Shown one piece after another: positions 17,699 through 27,461 of a DNA stretch of 64,000 nucleotides (the stretch's first letter is position 1; each line of letters begins with the position of its first letter). The stretch comes from Pseudoduganella albidiflava. Lineage in GTDB: Bacteria; Pseudomonadota; Gammaproteobacteria; Burkholderiales; Burkholderiaceae_D. The position numbers were made by a program, and so were the translations under genes. Location: contig NZ_CP036401.1 in NCBI RefSeq assembly GCF_004322755.1, positions 4,712,001 to 4,776,000 of the forward strand, in the 5' to 3' direction. The notes under the pieces were generated by a model. That model saw nothing but the letters and a program-made list of their open reading frames with translations, ran no database searches and had not been told where the DNA came from.

Positions 17699-17965
17699 CT
17701 AGCGGTCCTTCTTCAGCTTGCCCACCTGGGCCCGCAAGCCATCGACCTGCTGCTTCAGCGCCTCCACTTCCTGCCGCAGCGGCGCGGTGGCGGAGATCAC
17801 GGCGCGCTGCACCTGCTCTTCCATCGCCCGGTCGCGCAACTGCCGCTTCGGCGACGCGGCCGATTCATGCCGCACGGCGGCGCGCAGGGTTTCGGCGCGT
17901 TCGCGGCGCGCCGCGAAGTCTTCGAGGCCGGCCTGCCAGATTGCCTGGATGCGTTTTTTCACCAT
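17699..17965 (-). CDS. Small coiled-coil protein downstream of the c-di-GMP signalling gene
   Basis: An 88-residue protein from an ATG at 17965 with GGAG 8 nt upstream. The sequence is highly charged; the C-terminal third (LRQEVEALKQQVDGLRAQV) has clear leucine heptads, so it should form a coiled coil. It starts 11 nt after the stop of the large signalling protein and is surely co-transcribed. It resembles the small phasin-like or poly(hydroxyalkanoate) granule helpers only in composition; no function can be given. Confidence 0.6.
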   Translation of the reverse strand: MVKKRIQAIWQAGLEDFAARRERAETLRAAVRHESAASPKRQLRDRAMEEQVQRAVISATAPLRQEVEALKQQVDGLRAQVGKLKKDR

Positions 17966-17976
17966 GATGTGCTCTC

Positions 17977-20900
17977 CTAAGCCGCCTGGGCCCTCCTCGA
18001 CTGCGAGTACAGCCGGAACCCCTCGCGGATGTTTTCGCGCAATACCGCGCCCTTCCAAGGCTTGGTGTAGAAGCGGTCGATCGCGCCCTGGTTGATGGCG
18101 GCCATGATGGGCGTCAGGTCCGCGTAGGCCGACAGCATGATGCGGAAGGTATCGGGCGCCAGGTTCTTGACCCGCTGCATGAACTCGGTGCCGCTCATCG
18201 TCGGCATGCACTGGTCGCACAGGATCACCTGCACGTTGTGGCGCGCCAGGATGTCGAAGCCTTCCAGCGCCGTTTGCGCCGTGAGGATCCGGTAGCCGTC
18301 CTGGGCCAGGAAGTCCGACAGCACGTCGAGCATGAAGGCGTCGTCGTCGACGATCAGCAGGGTCGGCTTGCCATCGTCGGGCACTTCGTCGGCCGGCGCG
18401 GCCAGGTGGCGCTTCTCGCGCAGCATCAGTTCGAAATCGTCGGCCGGCACTGGCCGCGAAAAGAAATAGCCCTGCATCTCGTCGCAGTCGTGCCGGCGCA
18501 GGTAGGCCAGCTGGGCGTCCTTTTCCACGCCTTCGGCGATCACCTTCAGCTTCATGCTGTGCGCCATGTTGATGATGGCCAGCACGATCGCCGCGTCGTC
18601 CGGGTTCGAGGTCACTTCGCGCACGAAGGCGATGTCGATCTTCAGCTTGTCGATCGGGAAGCGCTTCAGGTAGGCCAGCGACGAATAGCCGGTGCCGAAG
18701 TCGTCGATCGAGATCTTGATGCCCAGTTCCTTCAGGTTCTGCAGCATCGTGATGGTTTCCTCGGCATTGCTCATCAGCGAGCTTTCCGTCAGCTCCAGCT
18801 CGAGCAGCTCGGGCGGGATATCGTGCTCGCGCAGCGCGCGCAGGACTTCTTCCTCCAGCCCGCCGACGAAGAACTGGATACCGGACACGTTCACGGAAAT
18901 CTGCACCGCGCCCGCGCCGCTCTTGATCCAGTGCGCGATCTGGCGGCACGCCTCATCGATCACCCAGGCGCCCACCCGCACGATCAGGCCGGTCTCTTCC
19001 AGCAAGGGGATGAACAGGGCCGGCGACACCATGCCGTGGCCGGGCCGGTTCCAGCGAAGCAGCGCCTCGGCGCCGCTGATGCGGCCCGTGCCGATGTCGA
19101 TCTTCGGCTGGAAATACAGCACGAACTCGCGGTTGTCGATGGCGCGCCGCAGCGCGTTTTCCAGGTCCAGCCGGGCCAGCGACTGGGCGTTCATCTCGGC
19201 CGTGAAGAAGCGGTAGGCGTCGCGCCCCGCTTCCTTGGCACGGTACATCGCCGTGTCGGCATACTTGATCAGCGTATCGGCATCCTGCCCGTCGTCCGGG
19301 TAGACCGAAATGCCGATCGAGGCGGTGACGGTGACTTCATGCCCCTGCAGGTCGAACGGCTTGCGCATGGCTTCGCGCAGCTTCTCGAGCACGGGCAGCG
19401 CGCCCTGCACCCCTTCCGGCAGCATCAGGATGGCGGCGAACTCGTCGCCGCCGAAGCGGCCGATCGTATCGCGCACGCGCAGGCAGTCGACCAGGCGGCT
19501 GGAGAACTGCTTCAGCAGTTCGTCGCCGATCGTGTGGCCCAGCGTATCGTTGATGTTCTTGAAACGGTCCATGTCGAGGAACAGCACGGCCAGCGCCCAG
19601 CGGTGCTCGGCGGCCTGCTTCAGCGAATGGGTCAGCGATTCATACAGCTGGCTGCGGTTCGGCAAGTTCGTCAGCGTGTCGAAATGGGCCAGTTTCAGCA
19701 GGCGGCGTTCGGCTTCCTTGCGTTCCGTGATGTCGCGCGCCACGGCCACCAGGATCCAGTTCTGCCCGGAGCGCAGCGTGCGGCGCTGCACCTCGACCGA
19801 CATCAGCGAGCCGTCGCGCCGGTGCAGCATCAGTTCGGCCATGGCGCCGCCCTGGTCGCCGGCCAGCAGCTTGTCGTACAGGTCGATCAGCTGCATCGGC
19901 GCGCTGCCCCGCTCGCGCTGGCCCACCAGCAGGAAATCCTCGCGCTCGAAACCCAGCATGCGGCACGCGGTCACGTTGACGTCGACGAAGCAGGTATTGG
20001 CGCGGTCGACCAGGAAGATCGCGTCCGCCGTGGCATCCATCGCCAGGCGGAAGCGGCGCAGGTCTTCGGTGAGCCGGTTGCGCGCCGCCATGTCCTGCTG
20101 CAGCTGCGCGTGGCTGCGGCGCACTTCCTCGTACAGCTGCAGATTTTCATACGACACGGCGATCTGCGCGGCGACGGTGACGGCGATGCGTTCATCGACT
20201 TCGGAGAAGCCGTCGTCGCCCAGCTTGTCCGCCAGGTACAGCCAGCCATGCACGCGCGTGCCGGACGCGATCGGCACACCCAGGAAGGAATGCACGGCCG
20301 GGTGACCTTCCGGCAGGCCCAGGTGCGCCGGGTCGCCCGGCAGCGCGTGCTGGCGCACCGGCTGGCGTTCCTGCAGGATGCGGTTGAGGATGCCGGCCTT
20401 CGGCGTGGCGCACACCGCCTGGGCGCCCTCGGCGGTACCGCAGTGGCTGAACCAGCCCAGCCCGCCGCCTTCGCCCTCGCCCTCGCTATTGAGCACGCCG
20501 ATGCAGGCGTATTTCGCCACGCAGATGTTTTGCGCGACCTTGCAGCCGATATCGACCAGCGCCTGCGGCTCGCGCTCGGCGGACAGGTCGATGCCCAGCT
20601 CGATCAGCGCCGTCAGCCGCAGGCTCACCGCCTGCAGGCTGGACAGGCTGTTCGACAGCCGCTGCGTCATCGAGCGCAGCCGCTCGGTTTCGCCGTCCGG
20701 CGTTTCATGATGGGCCAGTTCGGAAATCACCTGGGTCGACGATTCCACTTCGTCCAGGTACTCGGCCATCTTGTGGCCAATGCCGCCCAGCTTGCTGTCA
20801 TCGCCCGGCGAATCGCCCAGGCCGGCGGCCAGCCCGGCTGAGAAGTCCGGCACGTCGGCCTGGCCGGCGGGCACGCCCAGGGCTTCCTGCACGGTGGCCA

Positions 20901-21630
20901 TGATCACGTCCGGATCGGAGGGCTTCGGCAGCACCCAGCGCACGCCGCACGACTGTGCCACGGCCACCGCTTCGCGTTCGCGGTAGGTGGCGGTATAGAA
21001 GATGATCGGCACGTTGGCCGTTTCCGGATTGTCGCGCACGCGGGCCACGAATTCGTAGCCATCCATGTTCGGCATCAGGATGTCGGAGATGATCAGGTCG
21101 GGCCGGTCGCGCTCCATCAGCCTGAGCGCTTCGATGCCGCTGGCCGCCTCCATCAGGCGGTGGCCGGAAAAGCCCAGCAGGGTCATCAGGAACTGCCGGT
21201 TCAGCACATGATCGTCGACGATCAGGATCGTTGCGATGTCGTCTGTTTTACGGGGCGACATCTCCCCTGGCAAAAAAGATTCGAGTTGCGTGACGAAACT
21301 GTCCGGCTCGATCGGCTTGCCGATGTAGCCGTCGAACCCGGCACCGAGCAGGCGTTCGCGGTCACCCACCATGGCCAGCGCGGTGACCGCCAGTGCGGGA
21401 ATGCGCCGGGTGGCCGGATCGGCCTTCAGCGTGGAGACGACGCCATAACCGTCGAGCTTGGGCAGGTGCACGTCGCAGATGATCAGGTCCGGCAGCTCGC
21501 GCCGCGCCGCCGCCACGCCTTCTTCGCCGTCGCTCGCGGTGAGCGGCGTGTAGCCGAAGGCGCGCAGCAGGTACACCATCAACTCCATGTTGGTGGGATT
21601 GTCTTCGATGATGAGGATGCGTGCAGACAC
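17977..21630 (-). CDS. REC-REC-GAF-PAS-GGDEF-EAL-REC multidomain signalling protein
   Basis: Soluble 1217-residue c-di-GMP signalling protein. Order: receiver 1 (about 3-120, D53 in LIICDVHLPKLDGYG), receiver 2 (about 135-255, LIISDILMPNMDG), helical linker, GAF (about 335-500), PAS (about 545-665), GGDEF (about 675-840, intact GRFGGDEFAA), EAL (about 850-1100, GAEALLRWNRP with metal-ligand ELTESS and DDFGTGYSS), receiver 3 (about 1110-1205, VILCDQCMPTMSG). Cyclase and phosphodiesterase motifs both look complete, so the net activity cannot be predicted. No membrane segment is seen. Phosphorylation inputs from other kinases are expected, since no kinase domain is present. Confidence 0.93.
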   Translation of the reverse strand: MSARILIIEDNPTNMELMVYLLRAFGYTPLTASDGEEGVAAARRELPDLIICDVHLPKLDGYGVVSTLKADPATRRIPALAVTALAMVGDRERLLGAGFDGYIGKPIEPDSFVTQLESFLPGEMSPRKTDDIATILIVDDHVLNRQFLMTLLGFSGHRLMEAASGIEALRLMERDRPDLIISDILMPNMDGYEFVARVRDNPETANVPIIFYTATYREREAVAVAQSCGVRWVLPKPSDPDVIMATVQEALGVPAGQADVPDFSAGLAAGLGDSPGDDSKLGGIGHKMAEYLDEVESSTQVISELAHHETPDGETERLRSMTQRLSNSLSSLQAVSLRLTALIELGIDLSAEREPQALVDIGCKVAQNICVAKYACIGVLNSEGEGEGGGLGWFSHCGTAEGAQAVCATPKAGILNRILQERQPVRQHALPGDPAHLGLPEGHPAVHSFLGVPIASGTRVHGWLYLADKLGDDGFSEVDERIAVTVAAQIAVSYENLQLYEEVRRSHAQLQQDMAARNRLTEDLRRFRLAMDATADAIFLVDRANTCFVDVNVTACRMLGFEREDFLLVGQRERGSAPMQLIDLYDKLLAGDQGGAMAELMLHRRDGSLMSVEVQRRTLRSGQNWILVAVARDITERKEAERRLLKLAHFDTLTNLPNRSQLYESLTHSLKQAAEHRWALAVLFLDMDRFKNINDTLGHTIGDELLKQFSSRLVDCLRVRDTIGRFGGDEFAAILMLPEGVQGALPVLEKLREAMRKPFDLQGHEVTVTASIGISVYPDDGQDADTLIKYADTAMYRAKEAGRDAYRFFTAEMNAQSLARLDLENALRRAIDNREFVLYFQPKIDIGTGRISGAEALLRWNRPGHGMVSPALFIPLLEETGLIVRVGAWVIDEACRQIAHWIKSGAGAVQISVNVSGIQFFVGGLEEEVLRALREHDIPPELLELELTESSLMSNAEETITMLQNLKELGIKISIDDFGTGYSSLAYLKRFPIDKLKIDIAFVREVTSNPDDAAIVLAIINMAHSMKLKVIAEGVEKDAQLAYLRRHDCDEMQGYFFSRPVPADDFELMLREKRHLAAPADEVPDDGKPTLLIVDDDAFMLDVLSDFLAQDGYRILTAQTALEGFDILARHNVQVILCDQCMPTMSGTEFMQRVKNLAPDTFRIMLSAYADLTPIMAAINQGAIDRFYTKPWKGAVLRENIREGFRLYSQSRRAQAA

Positions 21631-21783
21631 GTGTCCCTCCCTCTTGTTTTACATTGTAGTTGCCGGGCAGCAGCCCTCCCCGTCCTGTCAGTATCCCTTA
21701 TTCCGTACGGACGCGATGCACGGCAGGCGTGCCCGTCCCGCCTTGGCGGTTATTGTCCCGACATAAGTAAGTATTGCCGTAAG

Positions 21784-22716
21784 TCAACAGATTGTAGCGG
21801 GGGAAAGCGGCCGCGTCAAAGGGCCGGCGGTGAGAATTTCATCGAGGATGCGACACAGCACGCGCGGATCGCTGCCCAGCGCCACGTGGCCGATGCCGCC
21901 GAAGGCGATATTCTTCGCGCCCGCCAGGCGGCAGGACGTCTGCGGCGCCACGATATTGTCGTGCCACGACCAGATCGACGTGACCAGCGCGCGGTGCGCC
22001 GCGTCGTCCTGGGCCAGCTGCGCCAGCCATTCGGCATCCTGGCGCATCTGCCGCGCGTTGGCGCCGATGCCCAGCGCGGCCAGGCCGGTGCCGTGGTGCG
22101 GCGTGCCGACAGTGACGATGCGCGCCACGTACGCCGCGCCGTGGCGGCGCAGCCAGGCGCGCGCCACCAGCCCGCCCATGCTGTGGCCGACGATCACCAC
22201 GCGCGGCGCGCCGGTGGCGGCGAGCAGCCGCTGCACGGCGCGTTCGACGTGTTCCACGTAATCGTCCAGCGGCGCGGTGACAGGCTCGAGGTCGACGGTA
22301 TCGTGGCTGATGCGTTCGCACCGCAGCCGGGCGCGCAGGGCCGCCCAGAAGCCGCCGTTGCAGCCATAGCCGTGCACCAGCAGCACGGGCAGCGCCCTGG
22401 CCTCGGGGGCGAAGAAGGGGGCGGGCCGGTGGCGCAGCATGGTCCAGGACGAGGTGAGCATCGAGGCGCGGAATTCGCCGCAGAACAGGCACAGCCGGGC
22501 CGCCAGGTCGAGCTGGTGCTCGGCCGGCACGTCGCTGGAAAACTTGCGCGCCATGCGGAAATTGTTGGCACTGATCGCGCCGCGTACCAGCACCACCGAC
22601 AGCAGCGCCAGCAGCAAGGCCAGGTCGAGCGGCACATAGCGCGCGGCGGCATACCAGATCGCCAGCGCCGCCGCGATCTGCACCACCATGATTGCCAGCA
22701 GGATGCGGACTACCAT
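21784..22716 (-). CDS. Alpha/beta hydrolase (lipase-like), membrane anchored
   Basis: A 310-residue protein with two N-terminal hydrophobic segments (about 3-20 and 28-46) and an alpha/beta-hydrolase domain. LLVHGYGCNGGFW gives the oxyanion region and VGHSMGGLVA the nucleophile serine; the likely catalytic histidine is in GGIGHVALGSDPRV near the end. The PGAP1/lipase-type motif suggests an esterase or triacylglycerol lipase acting at the inner membrane. I place the start at 22716 (MVVRILL) after GGGG; the frame is open upstream to 22842, but that part is a tandem repeat. Confidence 0.8.
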   Translation of the reverse strand: MVVRILLAIMVVQIAAALAIWYAAARYVPLDLALLLALLSVVLVRGAISANNFRMARKFSSDVPAEHQLDLAARLCLFCGEFRASMLTSSWTMLRHRPAPFFAPEARALPVLLVHGYGCNGGFWAALRARLRCERISHDTVDLEPVTAPLDDYVEHVERAVQRLLAATGAPRVVIVGHSMGGLVARAWLRRHGAAYVARIVTVGTPHHGTGLAALGIGANARQMRQDAEWLAQLAQDDAAHRALVTSIWSWHDNIVAPQTSCRLAGAKNIAFGGIGHVALGSDPRVLCRILDEILTAGPLTRPLSPATIC

Positions 22717-22741
22717 TTCATTTCCCCAGCCATTTTTTGCA

Positions 22742-22793
22742 GCCAATTCGTTAGCCGATTCGCCAGCCATTTCGCCAGCCAATTCGCCAGCCG
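22742..22793. repeat. 12-nt tandem repeat upstream of the hydrolase gene
   Basis: Four 12-nt units (gccaattcgcca type) lie just before the start of the hydrolase gene. They keep its frame open and would add 4-residue repeats if a start further upstream were used. Confidence 0.85.
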
Positions 22794-22837
22794 TGAATGG
22801 GACGGCGTACCCGGACGGAAACCGGTAACCGGTAGCA

Positions 22838-22915
22838 AGCACCGTTGTCAGGCACCGGTATCAAGCACCGTTATCAGGCACCGTTATCAGGCTCCGTTAT
22901 CAGGCACCATTCTCA
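22838..22915. repeat. 13-nt tandem repeat between trmJ and the hydrolase gene
   Basis: Six 13-nt units (ggcaccgttatca type) stand in a row in the 243-nt gap. The period is not a multiple of three, so this array is non-coding. Confidence 0.88.
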
Positions 22916-22959
22916 CGGAAAACGGCGTTCGACACCAGAGTCTCCCGCGCCAGCGGAAT

Positions 22960-23766
22960 TCACTCCTCCGGCTTGCGCCCGTGCGCCATCATCTGCCGGG
23001 CGATGCCGCGCAGGATGTTGACTTCTTCCGTCTCCAGGCCGGTGCGGGCGAACAGCCGCTTCAGGCGCGGCATCAGCTTGCGGGGATTGCCCGCGTCGAG
23101 GAAGCCGATCGCCACCAGCGCCTGCTCGAGGTGCGCGTACATGCCTTCGATCTGCGCCTGGCTGGCCGCGTCGCCGCAAAAGCCGACCGGCGAGGCGGCC
23201 GGTACCGCGCCGTCCAGGGCCGCCATGCGGCACTCGTACAGCAGCACCTGCGCGGCCTGGGCCAGGTTCAGCGACGAATACCCGGGATTGGCGGGGATAT
23301 TGATCAATACGTTGCAGCGTTCGACGATCTCGTTCGGCAGGCCGAAGCGCTCGTTGCCCAGGATGAGCGCGGGGTACAGCTCGGCAGCCGCGGCCACCTG
23401 CACCGCCACTTCGCGCGGCGTGTGCACGGGTGGCGAGAACTCGCGCAGCCGGGCCGACACGGCGGCGGCGAAGTTGATGCCCTCCAGCGCCTCGGCCATC
23501 GTGGCGACGATGCGGGCACTGGCCAGCACATCCTGCGCGCCGCTGGCGAAGGCCACGGCTTCCTCGTGCTGCAAGGCGCCCTCGACACGGGGATTGACCA
23601 GCACCAGCTCGGCAAAGCCCATCGTCTTCATGGCCCGGGCGACCGAACCGATATTGCCGGGGCGGCTGGTTTCCACCAGCACGACCCTCAGCCGCTGGAA
23701 AAGAGACTGCGGAGGCTGCGGAGGCTGCGAAGGCGGCGTGCTCAGTGTTATTTCCTGCGGCATCAT
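22960..23766 (-). CDS. trmJ: tRNA (cytidine/uridine-2'-O-)-methyltransferase TrmJ
   Basis: SPOUT-class methyltransferase that 2'-O-methylates position 32 of several tRNAs using S-adenosylmethionine. The 268-residue protein shows the family blocks VVLVETSRPGNIGSVARAMKTMG (near 28-50), the LILGNERFGLPNE SAM-knot loop and NPGYSSLNLAQAAQVLLYE. The C-terminal helical extension ends with the family-typical ILRGIARQM. It is divergent from suhB, an arrangement I know as common in Burkholderiales. Confidence 0.95.
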   Translation of the reverse strand: MMPQEITLSTPPSQPPQPPQSLFQRLRVVLVETSRPGNIGSVARAMKTMGFAELVLVNPRVEGALQHEEAVAFASGAQDVLASARIVATMAEALEGINFAAAVSARLREFSPPVHTPREVAVQVAAAAELYPALILGNERFGLPNEIVERCNVLINIPANPGYSSLNLAQAAQVLLYECRMAALDGAVPAASPVGFCGDAASQAQIEGMYAHLEQALVAIGFLDAGNPRKLMPRLKRLFARTGLETEEVNILRGIARQMMAHGRKPEE

Positions 23767-23989
23767 TTAGAATAGCGGTTTTCGCGAAACGGAAGATTTT
23801 ACAACGCCCGGGGTTTGCGCCGCGTTTTGCCGCCATCGGCGCGATGTTTGCCGATGTGCGCAACGTGGTCTGCTTCGTTGTTGTGCCTTTCGTTTTGCGC
23901 CGCTCTTTTAATTCGCTCCTGTTCACACAGCCACCGCCGCGCAGGCATCCGACTGCCATGGCGGCCTGTCATTTTTCTACGGAATTGCC

Positions 23990-24781
23990 ATGCATCCAAT
24001 GCTCAACACGGCCGTGAAGGCCGCGCGCCGCGCCGCCGCCGTCATCAACCGCGCTTCGTTCGACCTCGACCGGGTCAGCTTCGCCGAAAAGAATCCGAAC
24101 GATTTCGTCACCGACGTGGATCGCGCCGCCGAGGAGGCCGTCATCGAGGTGCTGCAGAAGGCCTACCCTTCCCACGCCTTCCTGGGCGAGGAATCGGGCA
24201 CCACCGGCAATGTGAACGACGAGAGCGAATTCGTGTGGATCATCGATCCACTGGACGGCACCACCAACTTCATCCATGGTTTTCCCCAGTACGCGGTATC
24301 GATCGCGCTGCAGCAGCGCGGCGTGATCACGCTGGGCGTCGTCTACGATCCGGTGCGCAACGAACTGTTCACGGCTGAAAAAGGCGCCGGCGCGTTCCTG
24401 AACGACAAGCGTATCCGCGTGCGCAAGCTGGACCGCATCGCCGGCGCGCTACTGGGCACCGGCTACAAGAACGGCAGCCCGAAGGCGCTGGAAGAATACC
24501 TGAAGATGTACGGCATCATGGCCGAGCGCTGCCACGGCGTGCGCCGGGCCGGCTCCGCCGCGCTGGACCTGGCTTACGTGGCCAGCGGCCGCCTGGACGG
24601 CTATTACGAGAAGAGCCTGCAGCCATGGGATATCGCCGCCGGCACGCTGCTGGTGACCGAGGCGGGCGGTATCGCCGGCGAATTCAATGGCGAATCGGAC
24701 TACATGCGGACCGGCCACGTGATCGCCGGCAGCCCCCGCGTGTTTGGCCAGATGGTCGGTTTACTTGCTGAATTTTCCTGA
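23990..24781 (+). CDS. suhB: Inositol-1-monophosphatase family protein SuhB
   Basis: Mg-dependent phosphatase of the inositol monophosphatase family, 263 residues. In enterobacteria SuhB also acts in rRNA transcription antitermination. Metal-binding motifs are intact: FLGEESG (E near 65), [12 protein letters not shown] (about 82-93) and the C-terminal [15 protein letters not shown]. The start [13 protein letters not shown] is the normal family start. A strong intrinsic terminator follows 30 nt after the stop. Confidence 0.95.
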   Translation: MHPMLNTAVKAARRAAAVINRASFDLDRVSFAEKNPNDFVTDVDRAAEEAVIEVLQKAYPSHAFLGEESGTTGNVNDESEFVWIIDPLDGTTNFIHGFPQYAVSIALQQRGVITLGVVYDPVRNELFTAEKGAGAFLNDKRIRVRKLDRIAGALLGTGYKNGSPKALEEYLKMYGIMAERCHGVRRAGSAALDLAYVASGRLDGYYEKSLQPWDIAAGTLLVTEAGGIAGEFNGESDYMRTGHVIAGSPRVFGQMVGLLAEFS

Positions 24782-24810
24782 AATCAACATTTCGTGTAGC
24801 TTTGATACAA

Positions 24811-24836
24811 AAAAAGGCCCTTCGGGGCCTTTTTTA
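24811..24836 (+). terminator. Intrinsic terminator after suhB
   Basis: A perfect stem of AAAAAGGCCC with GGGCCTTTTT closes on a TTCG tetraloop and runs into T-rich sequence. The A-tract on the left makes it potentially bidirectional. Confidence 0.9.
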
Positions 24837-24965
24837 TTTCTATTACGAAATTCAGTTTCCCTCAATACTGATATACTGCCTGAGAGAAATTGCCGACCAG
24901 TCCGGCCTCATTCAACATTTTCCCTGCCTGCGACTGGCATGGGGCTGTATTCTTCCAGAGCAACT

Positions 24966-26408
24966 ATGTCCTTCTCCCAACTCGGCTTGTCCGATGCGAT
25001 CGTCCGTGCCGTGACCGAAACGGGTTATACCGCGCCGACGCCCATCCAGACCCAAGCCATTCCCGCCGTGCTGAACGGTGGCGACCTGCTGGCCGGCGCC
25101 CAGACCGGTACCGGCAAGACCGCCGGCTTCACGCTGCCCCTGCTGCACCGCTTGTCCACCGACGCGGTCGGCGCCAAGCTGGCGAACAACACCTCGACCC
25201 GGTCGATCCGCGCCCTGATCCTGACGCCCACCCGCGAACTGGCCGCCCAGGTCGAGGAAAGCGTGCGCGTGTACGGCAAATACACCAAACTGAACTCGGC
25301 CGTGATCTTCGGCGGCGTGTCGATCAATCCGCAGATCAAGCAGCTCAAGCATGGCGTCGACATCCTCGTCGCCACGCCGGGCCGCCTGCTCGACCACATG
25401 CAGCAAGGCACCGTGAACCTGGACAAGGTCGAGATCCTGGTGCTGGACGAAGCCGACCGGATGCTGGACATGGGCTTCATCCGCGATATCCGCAAGGTGC
25501 TGGCCGCGTTGCCGGCCAAGCGCCAGAACCTGCTGTTCTCGGCCACCTTCTCCGACGAGATCAAGGCGCTGGCCGATGGCCTGCTGGACAAGCCGGCCAC
25601 GATCGAAGTGGCGCGGCGCAATTCGACGGTGGAAATCATCGCGCAGAAGATCCACCCGGTCGACCGCGACAAGAAACACCCGATGCTGTCGCACCTGATC
25701 CGCACGCACAAATGGACGCAGGTGCTGGTATTTACCCGCACCAAGCACGGCGCCAACAAGCTGGTCGACCAGCTGGGCGCGGATGGCATCAAGGCGATGG
25801 CGATCCACGGCAACAAGAGCCAGTCGGCGCGCACCCGCGCCCTGGCCGAGTTCAAGGACAACACGCTGCAGGTGCTGGTGGCCACCGACATCGCCGCGCG
25901 CGGCATCGATATCGACCAGCTGCCGCACGTGGTGAACTACGACTTGCCGAACGTGCCGGAAGACTATGTGCACCGCATCGGCCGCACCGGCCGCGCCGGC
26001 GCCAAGGGCGAGGCCGTGTCGCTGGTGTGCGTGGATGAGCACGACATGTTGAAAGACATCGAAAAGCTGATCAAGCAAACCCTGCCCCGCGAAGTGATCG
26101 CCGGCTTCGAGCCGGACCCGACCGCTCGCCCGCAGCCGATCCAGCTGCGCAGCGGCAACGGCCCGCACCGCAATCCGCGCGCCGGCGGCAACCCCGGCGG
26201 CGGCCGAGGCAAGCCTGGCGTGTCGCGCGCGAGCAACGGCAGCGGCGGTGGCAACAGCGGTAGCGCCCGGCCGGCAGCGGCTCCGGGCGTACGCAGCGCC
26301 GCACCCCGCGGTGGCCAGCGCCCGGCCGGCAACGCCCCCTCCCGTTCCGGCGGTGGCGGTGGCAGCGGTGGCGGCAACCGTGGCGGCAGCGGCGGCCGCG
26401 GGCGCTGA
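24966..26408 (+). CDS. rhlE: DEAD-box RNA helicase RhlE
   Basis: ATP-dependent RNA helicase, 480 residues, acting in ribosome assembly and mRNA turnover. All motifs are present in order: Q motif ([14 protein letters not shown]), [28 protein letters not shown] ([13 protein letters not shown]), SATFS, then [18 protein letters not shown] and [11 protein letters not shown] glycine-rich low-complexity tail of about 90 residues ([18 protein letters not shown] at the end) is typical of RhlE in cold-active betaproteobacteria and should bind RNA. The start at MSFSQLGLS is chosen because it matches the family; the open frame upstream covers the suhB terminator. Confidence 0.95.
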   Translation: MSFSQLGLSDAIVRAVTETGYTAPTPIQTQAIPAVLNGGDLLAGAQTGTGKTAGFTLPLLHRLSTDAVGAKLANNTSTRSIRALILTPTRELAAQVEESVRVYGKYTKLNSAVIFGGVSINPQIKQLKHGVDILVATPGRLLDHMQQGTVNLDKVEILVLDEADRMLDMGFIRDIRKVLAALPAKRQNLLFSATFSDEIKALADGLLDKPATIEVARRNSTVEIIAQKIHPVDRDKKHPMLSHLIRTHKWTQVLVFTRTKHGANKLVDQLGADGIKAMAIHGNKSQSARTRALAEFKDNTLQVLVATDIAARGIDIDQLPHVVNYDLPNVPEDYVHRIGRTGRAGAKGEAVSLVCVDEHDMLKDIEKLIKQTLPREVIAGFEPDPTARPQPIQLRSGNGPHRNPRAGGNPGGGRGKPGVSRASNGSGGGNSGSARPAAAPGVRSAAPRGGQRPAGNAPSRSGGGGGSGGGNRGGSGGRGR

Positions 26409-26549
26409 TTCCGCCTCACCTGGCGCAGATTCAGGCTTGGCTGGCTGCCGTGTTGGTGGCCAGATGGGAAACCGTGCATAATTGCTAACCCCGCCCGCGG
26501 TTGATACCATAGTGGCTTTCAGATAACTAGCCGCACATGACCAACGCAC

Positions 26550-27368
26550 ATGCCTAAATTTGCCGCCAACCTGACCGTGCTGTTCACGGAACTGCCTTTC
26601 CTGGACCGGTTTGCTGCCGCGCGCGCGGCCGGTTTCGATGCCGTCGAATGCCAGTTCCCCTACGAGCACGAGCCGGCGCTGATCCGGCGCCGGCTCGACG
26701 ATAACGGCTTGCGCATGGTGTTGCTCAACCTGCCGGCAGGCAACTGGGCGGCCGGCGATCGCGGCCTGGCCTGCGATCCCCGCCGCCACAAGGACTTCCG
26801 CAACAGCGTGCACCGCGCGCTGGAATACGCCACGCTGCTCGGTGTGCCCCAGCTGCATTGCCTGGCCGGCGTGATTCCGCCAGGCATGGACTTGCGCCGC
26901 GCCCGCGAAACCTACCTGTTCAATGTCGAATACGCCGCGAACCTGTGCGGCCCGCGCGGTATCCGCCTGCTGATCGAACCGATCAACACGGTGGACATGC
27001 CCGGCTATTTCCTGTCGCGCACCGAGCAGGCGCTGGACATCATCGCCGCCTGCGACAGCAGCAACGTATTCCTGCAATCCGACATCTATCACATGCACAG
27101 CATGGGCGAAGACGTGCCGGCGATGCTGCGGCGCGCCTTGCCGCATATCCGCCACGTGCAACTGGCCGATGCGCCGGGCCGCCACGAGCCCGGCACCGGC
27201 GTGATCGACTTCGACGGCGTGTTCGCCCTGCTGGACGAACTGGGCTATGACGGCTGGATCGGCTGCGAATACCAGCCCCTCGGCGACACGGTGGCCGGCT
27301 TGCAGTGGCGCAGCGGTGCGTCCGCCGCGGCGCTGCCAGCCGTTGCCTGCCTGAATCCCGCCGCCTGA
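26550..27368 (+). CDS. hyi: Hydroxypyruvate isomerase family protein
   Basis: TIM-barrel isomerase of 272 residues that interconverts hydroxypyruvate and tartronate semialdehyde, or the analogous 2-oxo-tetronate. Family blocks are clear: MPKFAANLTVLFTE at the start, VECQFPYE, LIEPINTVDMPGYFL (catalytic E) and LQSDIYHMHSMGEDV (metal ligands), then HVQLADAPGRHEPGTG. It stands alone downstream of rhlE without other glyoxylate genes, so Hyi and OtnI functions cannot be separated. Confidence 0.9.
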   Translation: MPKFAANLTVLFTELPFLDRFAAARAAGFDAVECQFPYEHEPALIRRRLDDNGLRMVLLNLPAGNWAAGDRGLACDPRRHKDFRNSVHRALEYATLLGVPQLHCLAGVIPPGMDLRRARETYLFNVEYAANLCGPRGIRLLIEPINTVDMPGYFLSRTEQALDIIAACDSSNVFLQSDIYHMHSMGEDVPAMLRRALPHIRHVQLADAPGRHEPGTGVIDFDGVFALLDELGYDGWIGCEYQPLGDTVAGLQWRSGASAAALPAVACLNPAA

Positions 27369-27389
27369 CTTTCCCGCCCGGCTCCCGCT

Positions 27390-27411
27390 GTTTGCGTTGC
27401 CGCAAACAGTG
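27390..27411 (+). terminator. Perfect 9-bp inverted repeat after hyi
   Basis: CTGTTTGCG and CGCAAACAG are separated by four bases, 22 nt after the hyi stop. A second small stem (CTTGC / GCAAG) follows. There is no long T-tract, so this is either a weak terminator or an operator. Confidence 0.45.
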
Positions 27412-27461
27412 ACGCTCTTGCAGGCGCAAGATGTTAATTCCGCTCACGACACGGGAACATC

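Noticed and set aside
18238..20841. 867-codon frame opposite the c-di-GMP protein
   Set aside because: Antisense to a protein with seven well-defined domains.
21705..21718. Further GTRCG-N4-CGYAC site upstream of the c-di-GMP gene
   Set aside because: Only the left half matches (GTACG-GACG-CGATG) and no -10 stands at the right distance.
22742..22915. CRISPR-like array
   Set aside because: Units are 12-13 nt and directly adjacent, without spacers; no cas gene is near. The same holds for the other arrays.
24912..27185. 757-codon minus-strand frame opposite rhlE and hyi
   Set aside because: Antisense shadow of two firmly identified enzymes.
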